A stretch of 64,000 nucleotides of DNA from Yoonia sp. (GCF_017854565.1 NZ_JAFMHJ010000004.1:1-64000), one strand, 5' to 3'. Shown: positions 8,779 to 20,181, numbered from the stretch's first letter. The notes: a model not told the origin generated them from the sequence alone. Made by a program: numbers and translations.

Positions 8779-9186
8779 TTAGGTATCCTGACCGGTCACA
8801 AGACGGTCCGCTTTTTTGCGCACCAGCACGGTCCGCAGGTCGTGCATGGCCAGCAAAAGCGGGTCGGTCAGTGCGGCCAGTTGTTCATCCGTGGCCTTGG
8901 ATTGTGCCCATTGGGTCGTGAGGTTCAGGTGGTCGATGGTGCGGTGAATGTCGTCGATGCTGCGCTGGGCCAGCGTCGCCATGCGGCTGGTAAGCCATGT
9001 TTGGATGGCATCGGTGTCGGCGTCGGTCAGGACCTGATCACCGTGGGGTTTGAAATCCCCACGGTTGGTATTGATCAGGGCGATCTGTTCCATCTCGATC
9101 CGGCGATGCGGGTTTTGGGTGTCCAGCCGGAACACGATCGCGCCGTTGTCGCGGATACGGAAGTAATATTGCGGCAGGTCGGTCAT
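8779..9186 (-). CDS. Conserved hypothetical protein downstream of aspartate aminotransferase
   Basis: A 135-residue protein of no function known to me. It is polar, has no signal peptide or membrane segment, and carries an N-terminal strand region (YYFRIRDNGAIVFRLD) followed by helices (MEQIALINTNRGD, then a Gln/Ala-rich helical tail). Its ATG lies 3 bases after the TAG stop of the aminotransferase, so the two are almost certainly cotranscribed. I recognise no catalytic motif. Confidence 0.7.
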   Translation of the reverse strand: MTDLPQYYFRIRDNGAIVFRLDTQNPHRRIEMEQIALINTNRGDFKPHGDQVLTDADTDAIQTWLTSRMATLAQRSIDDIHRTIDHLNLTTQWAQSKATDEQLAALTDPLLLAMHDLRTVLVRKKADRLVTGQDT

Positions 9187-9189
9187 CGG

Positions 9190-11135
<1,946 letters not shown>

Positions 11136-11150
11136 TTTGCGGCCAAATAC

Positions 11151-11170
11151 GTTAAATTTTATCGTTTAAC
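11151..11170. promoter_or_regulatory. Inverted repeat upstream of MarR gene, candidate operator
   Basis: GTTAAA (11151-11156) and TTTAAC (11165-11170) form a dyad separated by 8 bases, 55 bases before the MarR gene start in an A+T-rich stretch. MarR dimers usually bind such dyads and repress their own gene. The binding is inferred. Confidence 0.45.
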
Positions 11171-11225
11171 TGATTTTTCTTTGTTTCGTCTTATGCCGAT
11201 TGTGGGCAGAAGACGGAGTAAGAAA

Positions 11226-11747
11226 ATGAGTATTCACACTGATCTGGACGTCACCAGAAAAGATGGCATGTCAGCGGCGCGCAGTGCGGCGTTCATGGCA
11301 TCGTATTTGGATGCGCTGACCTTGGTAGAGCGGCTGCACCGGCTGTTGCTGGATGTGATCAAAGACGAATTCGAGCGGGTCGGCGTGTTGGAGATCAACG
11401 CGGTTCAGGCGCTGTTGCTGTTCAATGTCGGTGACAATGAGGTGACGGCCGGTGAGCTGAAAACGCGCGGCTATTATCAGGGATCGAACGTGTCCTATAA
11501 TCTGAAGAAGCTGGTCGACATGGGCTATATGCATCACGAACGCAGCGAGATTGATCGCCGGTCCGTGCGGGTGCGCCTGACCGAAAAAGGCCGTGGGGTG
11601 CGCGTGGTCGTGTCCAAGCTGTTCGCCGCCCATTCCGAGGGGCTGGTGGATCGCGGGGTGCTGGATCAGACCGGGATCGAGGATATCGCCACGGCATTGC
11701 GCCGGGTGGAAAGATATTGGACGGAGCAGATCCGCTATATCTATTGA
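11226..11747 (+). CDS. MarR-family winged-helix regulator (LdtR-like)
   Basis: A 173-residue regulator. ATG 11226 is chosen because GGAG lies 9 bases upstream and the earlier in-frame ATGs have no ribosome site. Residues ~70-130 hold the winged helix: AGELKTRGYYQGSNVSYNLK as recognition region and the wing HHERSEIDRRSVRVRLTEKG. The motif GYYQGSNVSYNLKKL and overall length match the alphaproteobacterial LdtR group, described as envelope-related regulators. The upstream dyad at 11151 suggests autoregulation. No target gene is adjacent in the same direction, so a distant regulon is likely. Confidence 0.85.
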   Translation: MSIHTDLDVTRKDGMSAARSAAFMASYLDALTLVERLHRLLLDVIKDEFERVGVLEINAVQALLLFNVGDNEVTAGELKTRGYYQGSNVSYNLKKLVDMGYMHHERSEIDRRSVRVRLTEKGRGVRVVVSKLFAAHSEGLVDRGVLDQTGIEDIATALRRVERYWTEQIRYIY

Positions 11748-11925
11748 CGCATTTCGGTGCGGCAACTTGTGTGTAACGAGGGATTTGTTCGGCGATCTGG
11801 TGCCGCGGGGTGCCAGCCCGGGTTCAAGTATTTTGAACGGGGTTTCCGGCATCGGACTGCTGCGGGGCATGGCGGCGCGGACTGGCTGTACGCATCGGGG
11901 CGGTCTGGGCGGATGCGTGGTGCCA

Positions 11926-12639
11926 TTACTGCGGGGGTGCTGCGTGGCCGATGGCGATGCTTTGCAGTTCGCGCAGCAGTTTGCGTTCCATGGCCGCCGC
12001 GTAGTCATCAAACCCAAGCGCCGATTCGACAAAGGCACCGGGCCCGCGCAGCACGTAATTGCGGTAGTAGGACGACAGCGCCTTGATGTCGGCCACGCGT
12101 TCATCGTCGCCGCGCTGGTCCCCGGATCCGATGACCAACCCGTTGACGATCACGCCGCCGGGCAGCAGATCGTGACCGATGTCCTGCGGGCGCGGGCCGG
12201 TGTTGGCGGGGCCGTCGCCGGCCAGATCAAGGGTGCGTTTCCAACAGTCGGTTTGATCCGCCAGAAGCGCAAAACCAGCCAGCATCGCGGACCCGATGGC
12301 GGTGGTCGGCGCGGCGCGACCCCTTTGGTGCGCGCGCAGGGTGGTGGTGGCGCGGGCCAGATCATCAGGGGCGGTCAGGGGGGTCCATGGCAGGATAATG
12401 GACTGGTCCTCGGGGCCGCTCCATTCATAGACGGTGATGCGGATGGGGGCGTCGGGCTGGGCGAAAAGCACCTGTTGCACCGCGTCGCTGGTCAGGGCCG
12501 CCGCCAGCCCATCAAGCTGGAGGCGGTATTCGGCGGCATCGACCGACCCAGATACATCAAGCCCAAGGGCAAGGGCCTGCCGACACCCCGCTGCGGCGCC
12601 CTGTGGAAGCAGGGCGCATAGGATCAGGGCGCGGATCAT
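11926..12639 (-). CDS. DUF1194 (von Willebrand A-like) secreted protein, copy 2
   Basis: A 237-residue protein of the DUF1194 family, which has a von Willebrand A fold. The N-terminus is a likely signal peptide ending near AAAGC. The metal-site motif DVSGSVD (28-34) and the block YEWSG near residue 72 are present, as well as LAGDGPANTG. It starts inside the stop of the upstream paralogue (ATGA, 12636-12639). The two share the same domain order and many short motifs, so they arose by duplication. Function is unknown; adhesion or metal-dependent binding at the cell surface is possible. Confidence 0.85.
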   Translation of the reverse strand: MIRALILCALLPQGAAAGCRQALALGLDVSGSVDAAEYRLQLDGLAAALTSDAVQQVLFAQPDAPIRITVYEWSGPEDQSIILPWTPLTAPDDLARATTTLRAHQRGRAAPTTAIGSAMLAGFALLADQTDCWKRTLDLAGDGPANTGPRPQDIGHDLLPGGVIVNGLVIGSGDQRGDDERVADIKALSSYYRNYVLRGPGAFVESALGFDDYAAAMERKLLRELQSIAIGHAAPPQ

Positions 12640-13367
12640 CCGTTGGGGTCCGGTGGCATATGGGTTTGGCCGATGATCTGCGCCGACAGTTCGCGGATCA
12701 GTTTGCGCCGCATCGCGGCTTCGTAATCGGTGAAACCATTGGTGATTTCGATGAACGCACCGGGCCCTTTGATCACCTGATCGCGGTAAAAGGGGATCAG
12801 TTCGGTCTCGGCTTCGAATTCGGCGGCGTTGATGACCAGACCGTTGACGGTCACGTGGTCCAGCGGGAAGGCGGCGTAAGCGTCGGCGGGGCCGAAGCCA
12901 TCGTTGTTTTCGCCATCGCCTGCCATGTCGATCGTGTGGAACAGGCAGGCGGGCGCGTCGCGCAGGCGTGTCGCGGCGTGCCCCAATGCGTGCCCCATGG
13001 CGGTAGGAAAGTCGTTGTGGCTGCGTTTGCTGGTCGCGATGGTTTCGGCGACCCCCAGCAGATCGGCAGGGCCGCTGATCAGGGTCCAGTCAATCAGGTC
13101 CTGCTGGTTGTAGCGCCCGCTCCATTCAAAGACGAACAGCGCAACGGGATCGGGGCTGGCGAAAAATGCGGCCTGCACATCGGGGGCGATCAGCGCCGCC
13201 GCAAGGCCGCCGCGCTGCAGCATGTCTTCGTCGGCATCAACCGACGATGACACATCCATTGCCAAGACAAGCGCCAGGCGGCAGGCGTGGCCCGGACCCG
13301 CCGCAAGGCAAAGCCCGGTGATGAGGGCGCCCCTTACCAATGGCCGGTGTTTTGCATGCTGGCCCAA
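12636..13367 (-). CDS. DUF1194 (von Willebrand A-like) secreted protein, copy 1
   Basis: A 243-residue paralogue of the next gene. It has a hydrophobic N-terminus ending near GHACRL, the metal-site motif DVSSSVD (38-44), the block FEWSGRYNQ and the motif MAGDGENND. The start codon lies 34 bases inside the end of the VOC gene, so the three form one operon in the order VOC, DUF1194, DUF1194. The exact start is not certain because of this overlap. Function is unknown. Confidence 0.83.
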   Translation of the reverse strand: MGQHAKHRPLVRGALITGLCLAAGPGHACRLALVLAMDVSSSVDADEDMLQRGGLAAALIAPDVQAAFFASPDPVALFVFEWSGRYNQQDLIDWTLISGPADLLGVAETIATSKRSHNDFPTAMGHALGHAATRLRDAPACLFHTIDMAGDGENNDGFGPADAYAAFPLDHVTVNGLVINAAEFEAETELIPFYRDQVIKGPGAFIEITNGFTDYEAAMRRKLIRELSAQIIGQTHMPPDPNG

Positions 13368-13762
13368 GGTTCGGCAGGGGGCAGGTTGTCACCTTCCTGC
13401 AAAAGCTCGATCGAGATGTTGTCGGGTGAGCGCACGAAAGCCATATGACCGTCGCGCGGGGGCCGGTTGATGGTCACGCCGTTATCCATAAGGTGCTGGC
13501 ATAGTTCATAAATATTCGACGTGCGGTAGGCGAGGTGGCCAAAGTGCCGCCCATCGGACGGCAGCCCGTCGTCGCCGTCCCAGTTGTAGGTCAGTTCAAC
13601 GGGGCATTCCTCTTGTCCGGGAGGGGCCATGAAAACCAGCGTGAACCGCCCGCCGTCGTTGTCGTAGCGGCGGGTTTCCCTGAGGCCGAGCAGTTCGTAA
13701 AAGGCCATGGATTTTTCGAGATCTTTGACGCGCACCATAGTGTGCAGATATTTGAGCGACAT
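13334..13762 (-). CDS. gloA: VOC-family protein, lactoylglutathione lyase-like
   Basis: A 142-residue glyoxalase I-like protein that would convert the methylglyoxal-glutathione adduct to S-lactoylglutathione. ATG 13762 is used because AGGAACC precedes it; the upstream ATG at 13780 has none. Family elements are the start LKYLHTMVRVKDLEKSM with His7 as a metal ligand, PVELTYNWD with a second ligand Glu, HFGHLAYR with the third ligand His, and SIELLQEG with the last Glu. All four metal ligands of GloA are in place, supporting the symbol. It heads an operon with two DUF1194 genes. Confidence 0.86.
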   Translation of the reverse strand: MSLKYLHTMVRVKDLEKSMAFYELLGLRETRRYDNDGGRFTLVFMAPPGQEECPVELTYNWDGDDGLPSDGRHFGHLAYRTSNIYELCQHLMDNGVTINRPPRDGHMAFVRSPDNISIELLQEGDNLPPAEPWASMQNTGHW

Positions 13763-14169
13763 ATCACGGTTCCTTTGCAAGTTGCATTGGTCCCGAGCTT
13801 AACGGGTGTCCTGCGGCTATGAAATGCGAAACTGCCCTGCGGTGCGCCCGATCCGTCAGCCGGCCCACAGGCGATGACGTCCGAGACCGGTAGCCGGACG
13901 GGCATTTTGTGGCCGCCGCGCGCTGTCGGGAATTGGCCGCAACATATGCGTTGCCGGGGGGCCGATCACCGGCACACATCTGGGGGGCAGCAATTGTACC
14001 GGTATCACGGTCAAGGCGACCAATCCCGATGTGAGCGCGGTGACGGCTACGGCAACGTCCGCCGATGGTTGACCGCTGAGGGGCTATACCTTCTTTACGT
14101 GGATACAACGACGTAAGGCATTTTGCGCGGCCCCGGCCCTGGGGGGGGCATTTTTGCAGCTGCGCGATG
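13763..14169. other. Intergenic region with no clear gene
   Basis: About 400 bases between the VOC gene and the glycosyltransferase gene. The forward frame ending at the TGA at 14069 reads a protein-like stretch (TGITVKATNPDVSAVTATA) without a plausible start, which may be the tail of a decayed gene. I see no RNA gene, repeat array or strong terminator. Confidence 0.4.
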
Positions 14170-17085
14170 TCAGGGTGTGCGGCTGTGAAGCTCCATCGTG
14201 ACGGTTCCGGTCCGGTTGAGTTTGTTCCATTGGCTTGTGCCACCCACAAGGGCGCGGAAGATGGCGCGCATGGAGGAGATATAAAGCAACTGGCGAAAGC
14301 CAAAGCGCAACAGCGGGATATAGAGCAGCAAGCGCCACTCCCATTTCTTTTCGAAATAGAAGACCGACAGCAGGTTGAACACGTCGACAAGTGTCAGCGC
14401 CAGATATGTGGCAATTGCGATGGTTGAAAGATTGCCAATCACCGCCGTGCCGTTCATCAGCAAGTCCGATCCAAACTGGAACAGCGTGATCACCAGAATG
14501 ATGTCGATCACGGGATAAAGCAGACTGCCGATCAGTTGCAGCAACAGCGCATCGGTGATCGACACAAGCCCCACCACCTTGCCCTCGAGTACGGAGCGCC
14601 GATGCTTCCAGGCGACCTGCAACATGCCATATGACCACCTGAACCGTTGTTTCATCAGATCTTTGAGCGTTTCCGGGGCTTCGGTATAGGACCGCGCATC
14701 TTCTTGATACATGACCTTGTAACCGGCGCGGTGGATCGCGACGGTCAAATCGGCATCTTCGGTAATCGTCTCGCCTGAAACGTAGTTCGCTTTTTCGACA
14801 GCCGCTCTGCGCCATGCGCCGATGGCACCGGGCACCACCAGAATGCCGCCGAACGTCTCGTAGGCGCGGCGCACGAGAATCTGACTGATCTTGTATTCAA
14901 TGGCCTGAAGAACGGTCAGTACATTGCCCGCATTGCCCACTTCGACCGTGCCCGCAACCGCGCCGACGCGTGGGTCCTGAAACGGTTGCACAATCATGCT
15001 GATGGCATCGGGATGCAAAAGCGTGTCAGCATCGACAATGATAAAGATCGGCGCTGACGACCGGGAAATCGCGAGGTCTTCGGCGTGCCATTTCCCGTGG
15101 TTTTCCTCGCGCAGGAGATTTACCTTTTCGTGGTGTTTCTGGAGGGTCTCTATGATCGCGACCGTATTGTCGGTCGATCCATCATCGACGACGGTGATTT
15201 CGAAGTTATCATAGTGTGACGCAAGGATGGATGTGATCGTCCGCGCGATCACCTTTTCTTCGTTATAGGCAGGCACGATGATGTTCACCGCTGGCCGGAA
15301 GGCGGGGTCAATCCCGGTCCGTGGCCGACGCAAGAGCGCCAGCACGAGGTAAATCGGCGCGCGGATCGTCACGATCAATGCCAGCAGCAGGATGTAGCCC
15401 TGCACGCCGATCCATGACAGCCCCAGAAACCCATAGGTAAAACGGTCGCGGGCGGGCGGCAGCGTGTTGGCGGGGGGCATGATCGTGACTGTGTCAAGAC
15501 CGCCGATTTCGCGCACCGAACGAAAGGCAAATCCATCCCTGTCCAACGCCGCAAGAATGGTGGGGAGTGCCGCGACGACATCGGCGGCATTCTGGGGCGA
15601 GAAATCAAAGCTGAGAATATTGATATCGCGCGCAAGTGCCGCAGCCCTGACGTCCGACACCAGCCGCGTCGTGTCGATTTTGCCGAACGCCGCGGGAAGG
15701 CTGGCAAAGACCGGAATATATCCGCGCGCCAGAAGCGATTTCAACTGGTTCAATTCTGTCTCGCGCACGGGCAGCGGCCCGTTCAACGCAGGCGTACGGA
15801 CGAGAATTGCCCCTATCCCCAGTTCTCCGGCCAGAATGCTTTGGGCCATGTTGTCGGTAATGCGCGACCAGATTTGCGTCGGCCACGATCTGCTTGTCTG
15901 CTGGGGTGAGGTTGTCCCGATCTGGTGGCCATGCGCCAGCACCTGTGCAAGCTGATCACGCGACAAAAGCAAATCAGACGCGCTGGCAAAGAAGGTCGTT
16001 TCGATGCCGTAGTCCGCGAGCAAGGTGAAAAGCTTTTGGGTGCTGGTCCTGTCGCCCAGACCGTTAAAGCTGAGAGCCAATGTTCCCGGACCGCCTGCGC
16101 CGAAGAAGGAAAAGGTCACCGGCTGCGGGATGCTTTGATACGTCTGGCCAACGATCCGGCCATCGCGCGCGTCGCGGTCTGTCTGTCTTAGCCCATCGGT
16201 CTGCGGGGCGGTCAGACGCGCAAAAGGGCCGTTGCCCGAGACGATCAGTTGATTGTCAAAGCGCAGCGGCCCGTCGATACCTGAATTGCCAGCGCGTGAC
16301 TGATCCGCCGCGGTCAACTGGGTCCAGATTGACGGGTCTTCGTAACCCAGCGGCCAGACCGCCACCTGCTGTCCCGCGACCGCCAATGCGCGCTGACTGG
16401 CAAAGGAGATACCATCGAGCAACCAGATCTGGTTGATCCGCCTGCTTGCATCCAGATAGCGGATGTTGGTGTTTCCGGCGTCTGGCTGAAAGGTTATCGC
16501 ACCCTGATGGATTGCGGCACGCTGCATCGCCATCGCGAAGGGGATACGCTCTGACTGGCGCTGGCCGCTGCGCCATGCCGTGCCAAACCCCCCGATTGCG
16601 AGGATGCTTTTTTCGGCGGGGACGAGGGCATTGAACCGTGGGATGTCATTTTCGGATCGGGTTTGCGAGGCTGTTGGCGAGGTTGGCCCGGGTTGCGGGT
16701 CGAACGTTATGGCGACGGCCCGATCGACGTCTTGCACCAAGGCCGCGTCCGTCCAAAATGCCGCGCCCGCTGTGCCGATAAGGCAGGTTTCCAGCCCCGA
16801 CCCGGTCAATCCGGCCCGAAGGGCGTTCAGCACGCGGCGCAGGACAACATGTGGCGTATTGGGATAGTCCGTGAGGTCCAGACAGACCCCGCCATCGCGG
16901 ACCGGTGGCGCAAGGGTTTGCAGGCTTTGCAGAAAAGGCTGGCTGGCCAGTATCGTTTCAACCGTATCGCGGCCCAATCCTGCCGAGGGGCGAATGATCG
17001 GATAGCCTGCGGGGACTCTTTGCCACAAGAACGGGTCGCGGAGGTCATCCAGCGGAAAGGCCCCGGCATCGCTGCCGCGCAGCAT
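14170..17085 (-). CDS. Exopolysaccharide synthase: NodB-like plus GT2 glycosyltransferase (downstream part of a stop-interrupted gene)
   Basis: A 971-residue frame. Residues 1-150 are the second part of a GH18-like domain whose catalytic acid motif is lost (CLDLTDYP). Residues ~320-550 are a NodB-like deacetylase domain that starts TLALSFNGLGD, where the usual metal-binding Asp pair is missing, so it is probably not a working deacetylase. A membrane helix follows (~570-600), then a family 2 glycosyltransferase with VPAYNEE, VDDGSTDNT, the DAD motif, EDADLT and the QRFRW motif near 800, then several C-terminal membrane segments. This order is that of synthases for beta-linked polymers such as poly-N-acetylglucosamine. 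The frame continues upstream without a shift, with a TAA at 17089-17091 two codons before this ATG. Confidence 0.8.
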   Translation of the reverse strand: MLRGSDAGAFPLDDLRDPFLWQRVPAGYPIIRPSAGLGRDTVETILASQPFLQSLQTLAPPVRDGGVCLDLTDYPNTPHVVLRRVLNALRAGLTGSGLETCLIGTAGAAFWTDAALVQDVDRAVAITFDPQPGPTSPTASQTRSENDIPRFNALVPAEKSILAIGGFGTAWRSGQRQSERIPFAMAMQRAAIHQGAITFQPDAGNTNIRYLDASRRINQIWLLDGISFASQRALAVAGQQVAVWPLGYEDPSIWTQLTAADQSRAGNSGIDGPLRFDNQLIVSGNGPFARLTAPQTDGLRQTDRDARDGRIVGQTYQSIPQPVTFSFFGAGGPGTLALSFNGLGDRTSTQKLFTLLADYGIETTFFASASDLLLSRDQLAQVLAHGHQIGTTSPQQTSRSWPTQIWSRITDNMAQSILAGELGIGAILVRTPALNGPLPVRETELNQLKSLLARGYIPVFASLPAAFGKIDTTRLVSDVRAAALARDINILSFDFSPQNAADVVAALPTILAALDRDGFAFRSVREIGGLDTVTIMPPANTLPPARDRFTYGFLGLSWIGVQGYILLLALIVTIRAPIYLVLALLRRPRTGIDPAFRPAVNIIVPAYNEEKVIARTITSILASHYDNFEITVVDDGSTDNTVAIIETLQKHHEKVNLLREENHGKWHAEDLAISRSSAPIFIIVDADTLLHPDAISMIVQPFQDPRVGAVAGTVEVGNAGNVLTVLQAIEYKISQILVRRAYETFGGILVVPGAIGAWRRAAVEKANYVSGETITEDADLTVAIHRAGYKVMYQEDARSYTEAPETLKDLMKQRFRWSYGMLQVAWKHRRSVLEGKVVGLVSITDALLLQLIGSLLYPVIDIILVITLFQFGSDLLMNGTAVIGNLSTIAIATYLALTLVDVFNLLSVFYFEKKWEWRLLLYIPLLRFGFRQLLYISSMRAIFRALVGGTSQWNKLNRTGTVTMELHSRTP

Positions 17086-17088
17086 GAT

Positions 17089-17583
17089 TTACGGACCGAC
17101 GGCACCAAATGTGTAGGCGTCGTAAAGGACGCTATCCAAATTTCGGCAGTTGGCCCGAAGACCTGACAATGCGGTTGGATCATTGAAGGGAAGATACCCC
17201 GCCACGCCGACAGACCGGAAGGAACGCGGCAACAAGCGCAGGCCGCAATCTGACCCGGTTGCCGATGCCATCACCAGCAGGCGGGCGGTGCCGATTGCGT
17301 TCAAATCATCCCGTGCGACGGCCAGCGGCAGGATTTCAGCAGCTTGTGCTGACGGCGCGGGCAGGGTGTAGGTGCGGTAGAGAAAATCGGTGGTCCAGAC
17401 GGTGATCACGGAAAATATCAGCAAAACCGCAAGGCCCAGACGCCGCGCACGTTGGCCGGACAAGTCCTCAAAAACTCTTTGAGGATCGGGCAATCGGAAA
17501 ACTTCTGTTTTCTCCAGCTTGTTCAACTTTCGCCCCGCGCACTCATCACATACCTGCCAAGACAGGACCACTACAAATCCCAT
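17089..17583 (-). pseudogene. N-terminal fragment of the GH18-like/NodB/GT2 protein, cut by an in-frame TAA
   Basis: A 164-residue frame in the same phase as the large glycosyltransferase frame, separated only by TAA and one ATC codon. It has a cytoplasmic start containing QRVFEDLSGQRARR, a single membrane segment (GLAVLLIFSVITVW), and the first part of a GH18-like domain (RSVGVAGYLPFNDP, LDSVLYDAYTFG). The domain is completed by the downstream frame, so the two are one ancestral gene of about 1,137 codons. The stop may be a true nonsense mutation, a sequencing error, or be read through. The start at 17583 is uncertain; a TTG near 17525 is also possible. Confidence 0.72.
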
Positions 17584-17676
17584 GTTACCATAAGATGCGG
17601 GTTTGCAGCTAGCGAAAGCTGGATTTTAGGCAATGTATCGGGTAGCATAGCTGGATAATCGAGAAATTATTCAAGA

Positions 17677-20181
17677 TTGAAAATGATCAGTCGCCGCACC
17701 GTGATCATGGCAACGACCGCACTACCGTTCGTGCATTTGCCTGTGCGCGCATGGGCTGATGACGCGTCGCAAAAATCACTGTTCCTGCTCTTGGATGCAA
17801 CGGCGCAAGACCTGCGGATCAATGATATTCGGCCTGTTGTCAGCGCCTTTGTCGCTGCCGGGATATCGGTTTCCGTCGTGTTGCCTGCCCTGTCAGACGC
17901 GGGGCCATCGGCGGCGCGGTCTGACGCAATTTACAGGTTTGCCGCCGAACGCGCGCTGGCAGAGCCGGGGCTTGTGGACATTGTCGTGGGCCTGCCGGAA
18001 ATAACGGCCACGCGACGCTATGAGGTTTTGCGTGCCCTGACCGAGGCGCGGCGCGGAATGGTGGGCATCTGGGGTATGCCCGCGCCGCCGGTCATTGCCA
18101 CATGGCAGCCCGCGACATATCCCAAGGTCGATCCCTATGCGATGCGATCAGCGGGCTTTCGGGTGCGATTTACCTTGCCCGAAACAGGCGGCGCGTCAGG
18201 TCTTGTGCCGCAAAGTTCCATCGCAGCACCGGATTGGGGGCAACTTGAACTTGCAGGTGGTGCGGCGGTGACGCTGGGTGCCGATGCCGGTAAGATACTG
18301 GGCGACATGGATGCCGCCGTCGGTGATCAGGTTCTTATGATTTCGCTGCGCCCCGGCGATACGGTTCCACAGGCCGCGCGTTGGATTGACCATCTGCAAC
18401 AGGCTGTTTGGGACGGGCGGATTTTCACGACGAGATCATCGGATTACATCCTTCAGGTCAGGCCGGGCGCGTCAAAGCTGATCGGACTGCTGATGGACGC
18501 GCGTGGCCATGCGGCGCAGACCGCGTCAATGGCCGCCTTCATGCAGGACCTTGACCGAAGCAATTTTGCCTTTGGGCGGCTGGCGGATGGGTCAGCCGCG
18601 ATCAAGGGCGATTGTATCCCCATTGCAGACGACGGGCCGGATGCGCCAAGCGATTGCGTGCTGTTGTCGGACGACACGGCGCTTGCGGGCGACAGTCTTG
18701 GGCGGATCGTTTTGCAGCCTTCGCATTTGGCAACCGGCTGGAGCGGCCCGGATGAGAACGGCAGGTTCGTCGTGCCGCTGGCCCGGTTCCATCCGGCGCA
18801 GTTTCTGCGGTCTCTGGACGCCGATCCAATGACGGACGCGGTTGTGCTGGTTTCCGCAGACGATGTTGCCACACCGCTGCAGCGGCAATCGCTGCTGGCG
18901 CAGTTTCAATTGGCGCGGCAGGACGGTTTGGCGCAATTCCATGGCGTGACGGATTATGTGGATGCACATTTGGCACCTGACGAGATCCTTGCGCGATATT
19001 GGTCAGACCGGCGTCGCAAGACCCAAGGCATGTCCGCGCCGACGGTCATGGGCACGGGCGACCGCGCGGCGTATCTGGATGATGCGGCATGGGCGTGGCG
19101 CTATCTTGATGAAACCGCGCATCGTGCAACGGGAGTTTGCGCGGGCACACGGCAGGGCGGGGCCAGTGTCACGCTGAACCGAGACGTGACGTTTTGGGAT
19201 GTGGCAAGCCAGATTCAGGGGACTATTGCCGCCCAAGAACTGGGGCTTGTGGCAAGAGAAGACGCGCAGGGGCGCATCGGTCTGGTCCTTGGGAATTTGC
19301 CGACCACCGCGATCGAAGGGCTGTCCTTGCCCACGGCCCTGTTCGATTCCGGGACGCTTGCGATCGTGAATGCGGGGTTTGATTCCTGCGACGTGGGGCG
19401 GTTTCTTTTGTCGTTGAAATGTGCGGTTGATGCGGGGTTGCTGACACCTGATCAGGCGAAAACGGTCGTGGGCCGATGGGATTTGCCGGCAACGATCAAG
19501 GATGGGCGGGCCTTTGGGTATGCCAGCGGCCAATGGCGGGATGTGACCCTGTCGCATTGCACGGCCTACGCACGACAGGGCTATGCCGCGTGGGGAATGC
19601 CGATGACGGACCCGATGCCCGCCGTCGATGAAAAAAGCACCGCAGATCATTATCTGCGCTTGCTATATATGGCCGACGATGTGGGCCATTATGGCACGGA
19701 ACCGTACCTGTTGGAGGCGATAGAGGGGCGTCTGAGCGCGCAATCGCGTTATCTGGCCGATATCTTGTTCGATGCGCAGCTGAGCTGGTTTGAGGACACC
19801 GGGCGTTTCAAATGCATTTCCGAGGCCCCGCTCAACTTTGCGCCATGGTTCAGTTTTCAGGGGCTTCGGCTTGGCCGGGAAGGGGAGAGTGCCTGGGTCG
19901 TTTCAAGCCGGAGCCGCGATCCACGGCATTCCAGCCCGGCGTTCCTGAGACGCGCCGCCGTGATCAGCGCCAAATCGGCCTATTTATGGTCGGCGGTCTA
20001 TCCGCATGCCTATTCTGACACACTTGTCGGCGTGATCCGTGAAAACGGACGGTCGGACGGTGGTGGCTTCTGCGTCGGGCTGTTCGAAAGCGACTTGTCT
20101 GCGATGCGTGACTACAGTGACTTGAATACCAACGGCATTATTTTGCAGGCCATCGCCCATAAATTCCGCGACCGATCCTGA
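17677..20181 (+). CDS. DUF3131 domain protein with Tat signal, exopolysaccharide locus
   Basis: An 834-residue exported protein. The N-terminus has SRRTVIMATTALPF followed by an Ala-rich cleavage region (RAWADDA), a Tat-type signal. Residues ~30-450 look like repeated alpha/beta barrel segments related to polysaccharide deacetylases but with no metal motif that I can find. Residues ~490-830 match DUF3131 (start DVTFWDVASQIQGTIAAQ, later FAPWFSFQGLRLG). DUF3131 proteins occur with GT2 synthases of extracellular glucans. It is divergent from the synthase with about 90 bases between the starts, so both may share a control region. No clear ribosome site precedes the ATG; the next ATG is 6 bases on. 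Confidence 0.75.
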   Translation: MKMISRRTVIMATTALPFVHLPVRAWADDASQKSLFLLLDATAQDLRINDIRPVVSAFVAAGISVSVVLPALSDAGPSAARSDAIYRFAAERALAEPGLVDIVVGLPEITATRRYEVLRALTEARRGMVGIWGMPAPPVIATWQPATYPKVDPYAMRSAGFRVRFTLPETGGASGLVPQSSIAAPDWGQLELAGGAAVTLGADAGKILGDMDAAVGDQVLMISLRPGDTVPQAARWIDHLQQAVWDGRIFTTRSSDYILQVRPGASKLIGLLMDARGHAAQTASMAAFMQDLDRSNFAFGRLADGSAAIKGDCIPIADDGPDAPSDCVLLSDDTALAGDSLGRIVLQPSHLATGWSGPDENGRFVVPLARFHPAQFLRSLDADPMTDAVVLVSADDVATPLQRQSLLAQFQLARQDGLAQFHGVTDYVDAHLAPDEILARYWSDRRRKTQGMSAPTVMGTGDRAAYLDDAAWAWRYLDETAHRATGVCAGTRQGGASVTLNRDVTFWDVASQIQGTIAAQELGLVAREDAQGRIGLVLGNLPTTAIEGLSLPTALFDSGTLAIVNAGFDSCDVGRFLLSLKCAVDAGLLTPDQAKTVVGRWDLPATIKDGRAFGYASGQWRDVTLSHCTAYARQGYAAWGMPMTDPMPAVDEKSTADHYLRLLYMADDVGHYGTEPYLLEAIEGRLSAQSRYLADILFDAQLSWFEDTGRFKCISEAPLNFAPWFSFQGLRLGREGESAWVVSSRSRDPRHSSPAFLRRAAVISAKSAYLWSAVYPHAYSDTLVGVIRENGRSDGGGFCVGLFESDLSAMRDYSDLNTNGIILQAIAHKFRDRS

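Noticed and set aside
11822-11838. GTTCAA-GTATT-TTGAAC dyad as a LexA box
   Set aside because: It is an inverted repeat, not the direct GTTC-N7-GTTC pattern, and lies after a gene end; it could be a weak hairpin at most.
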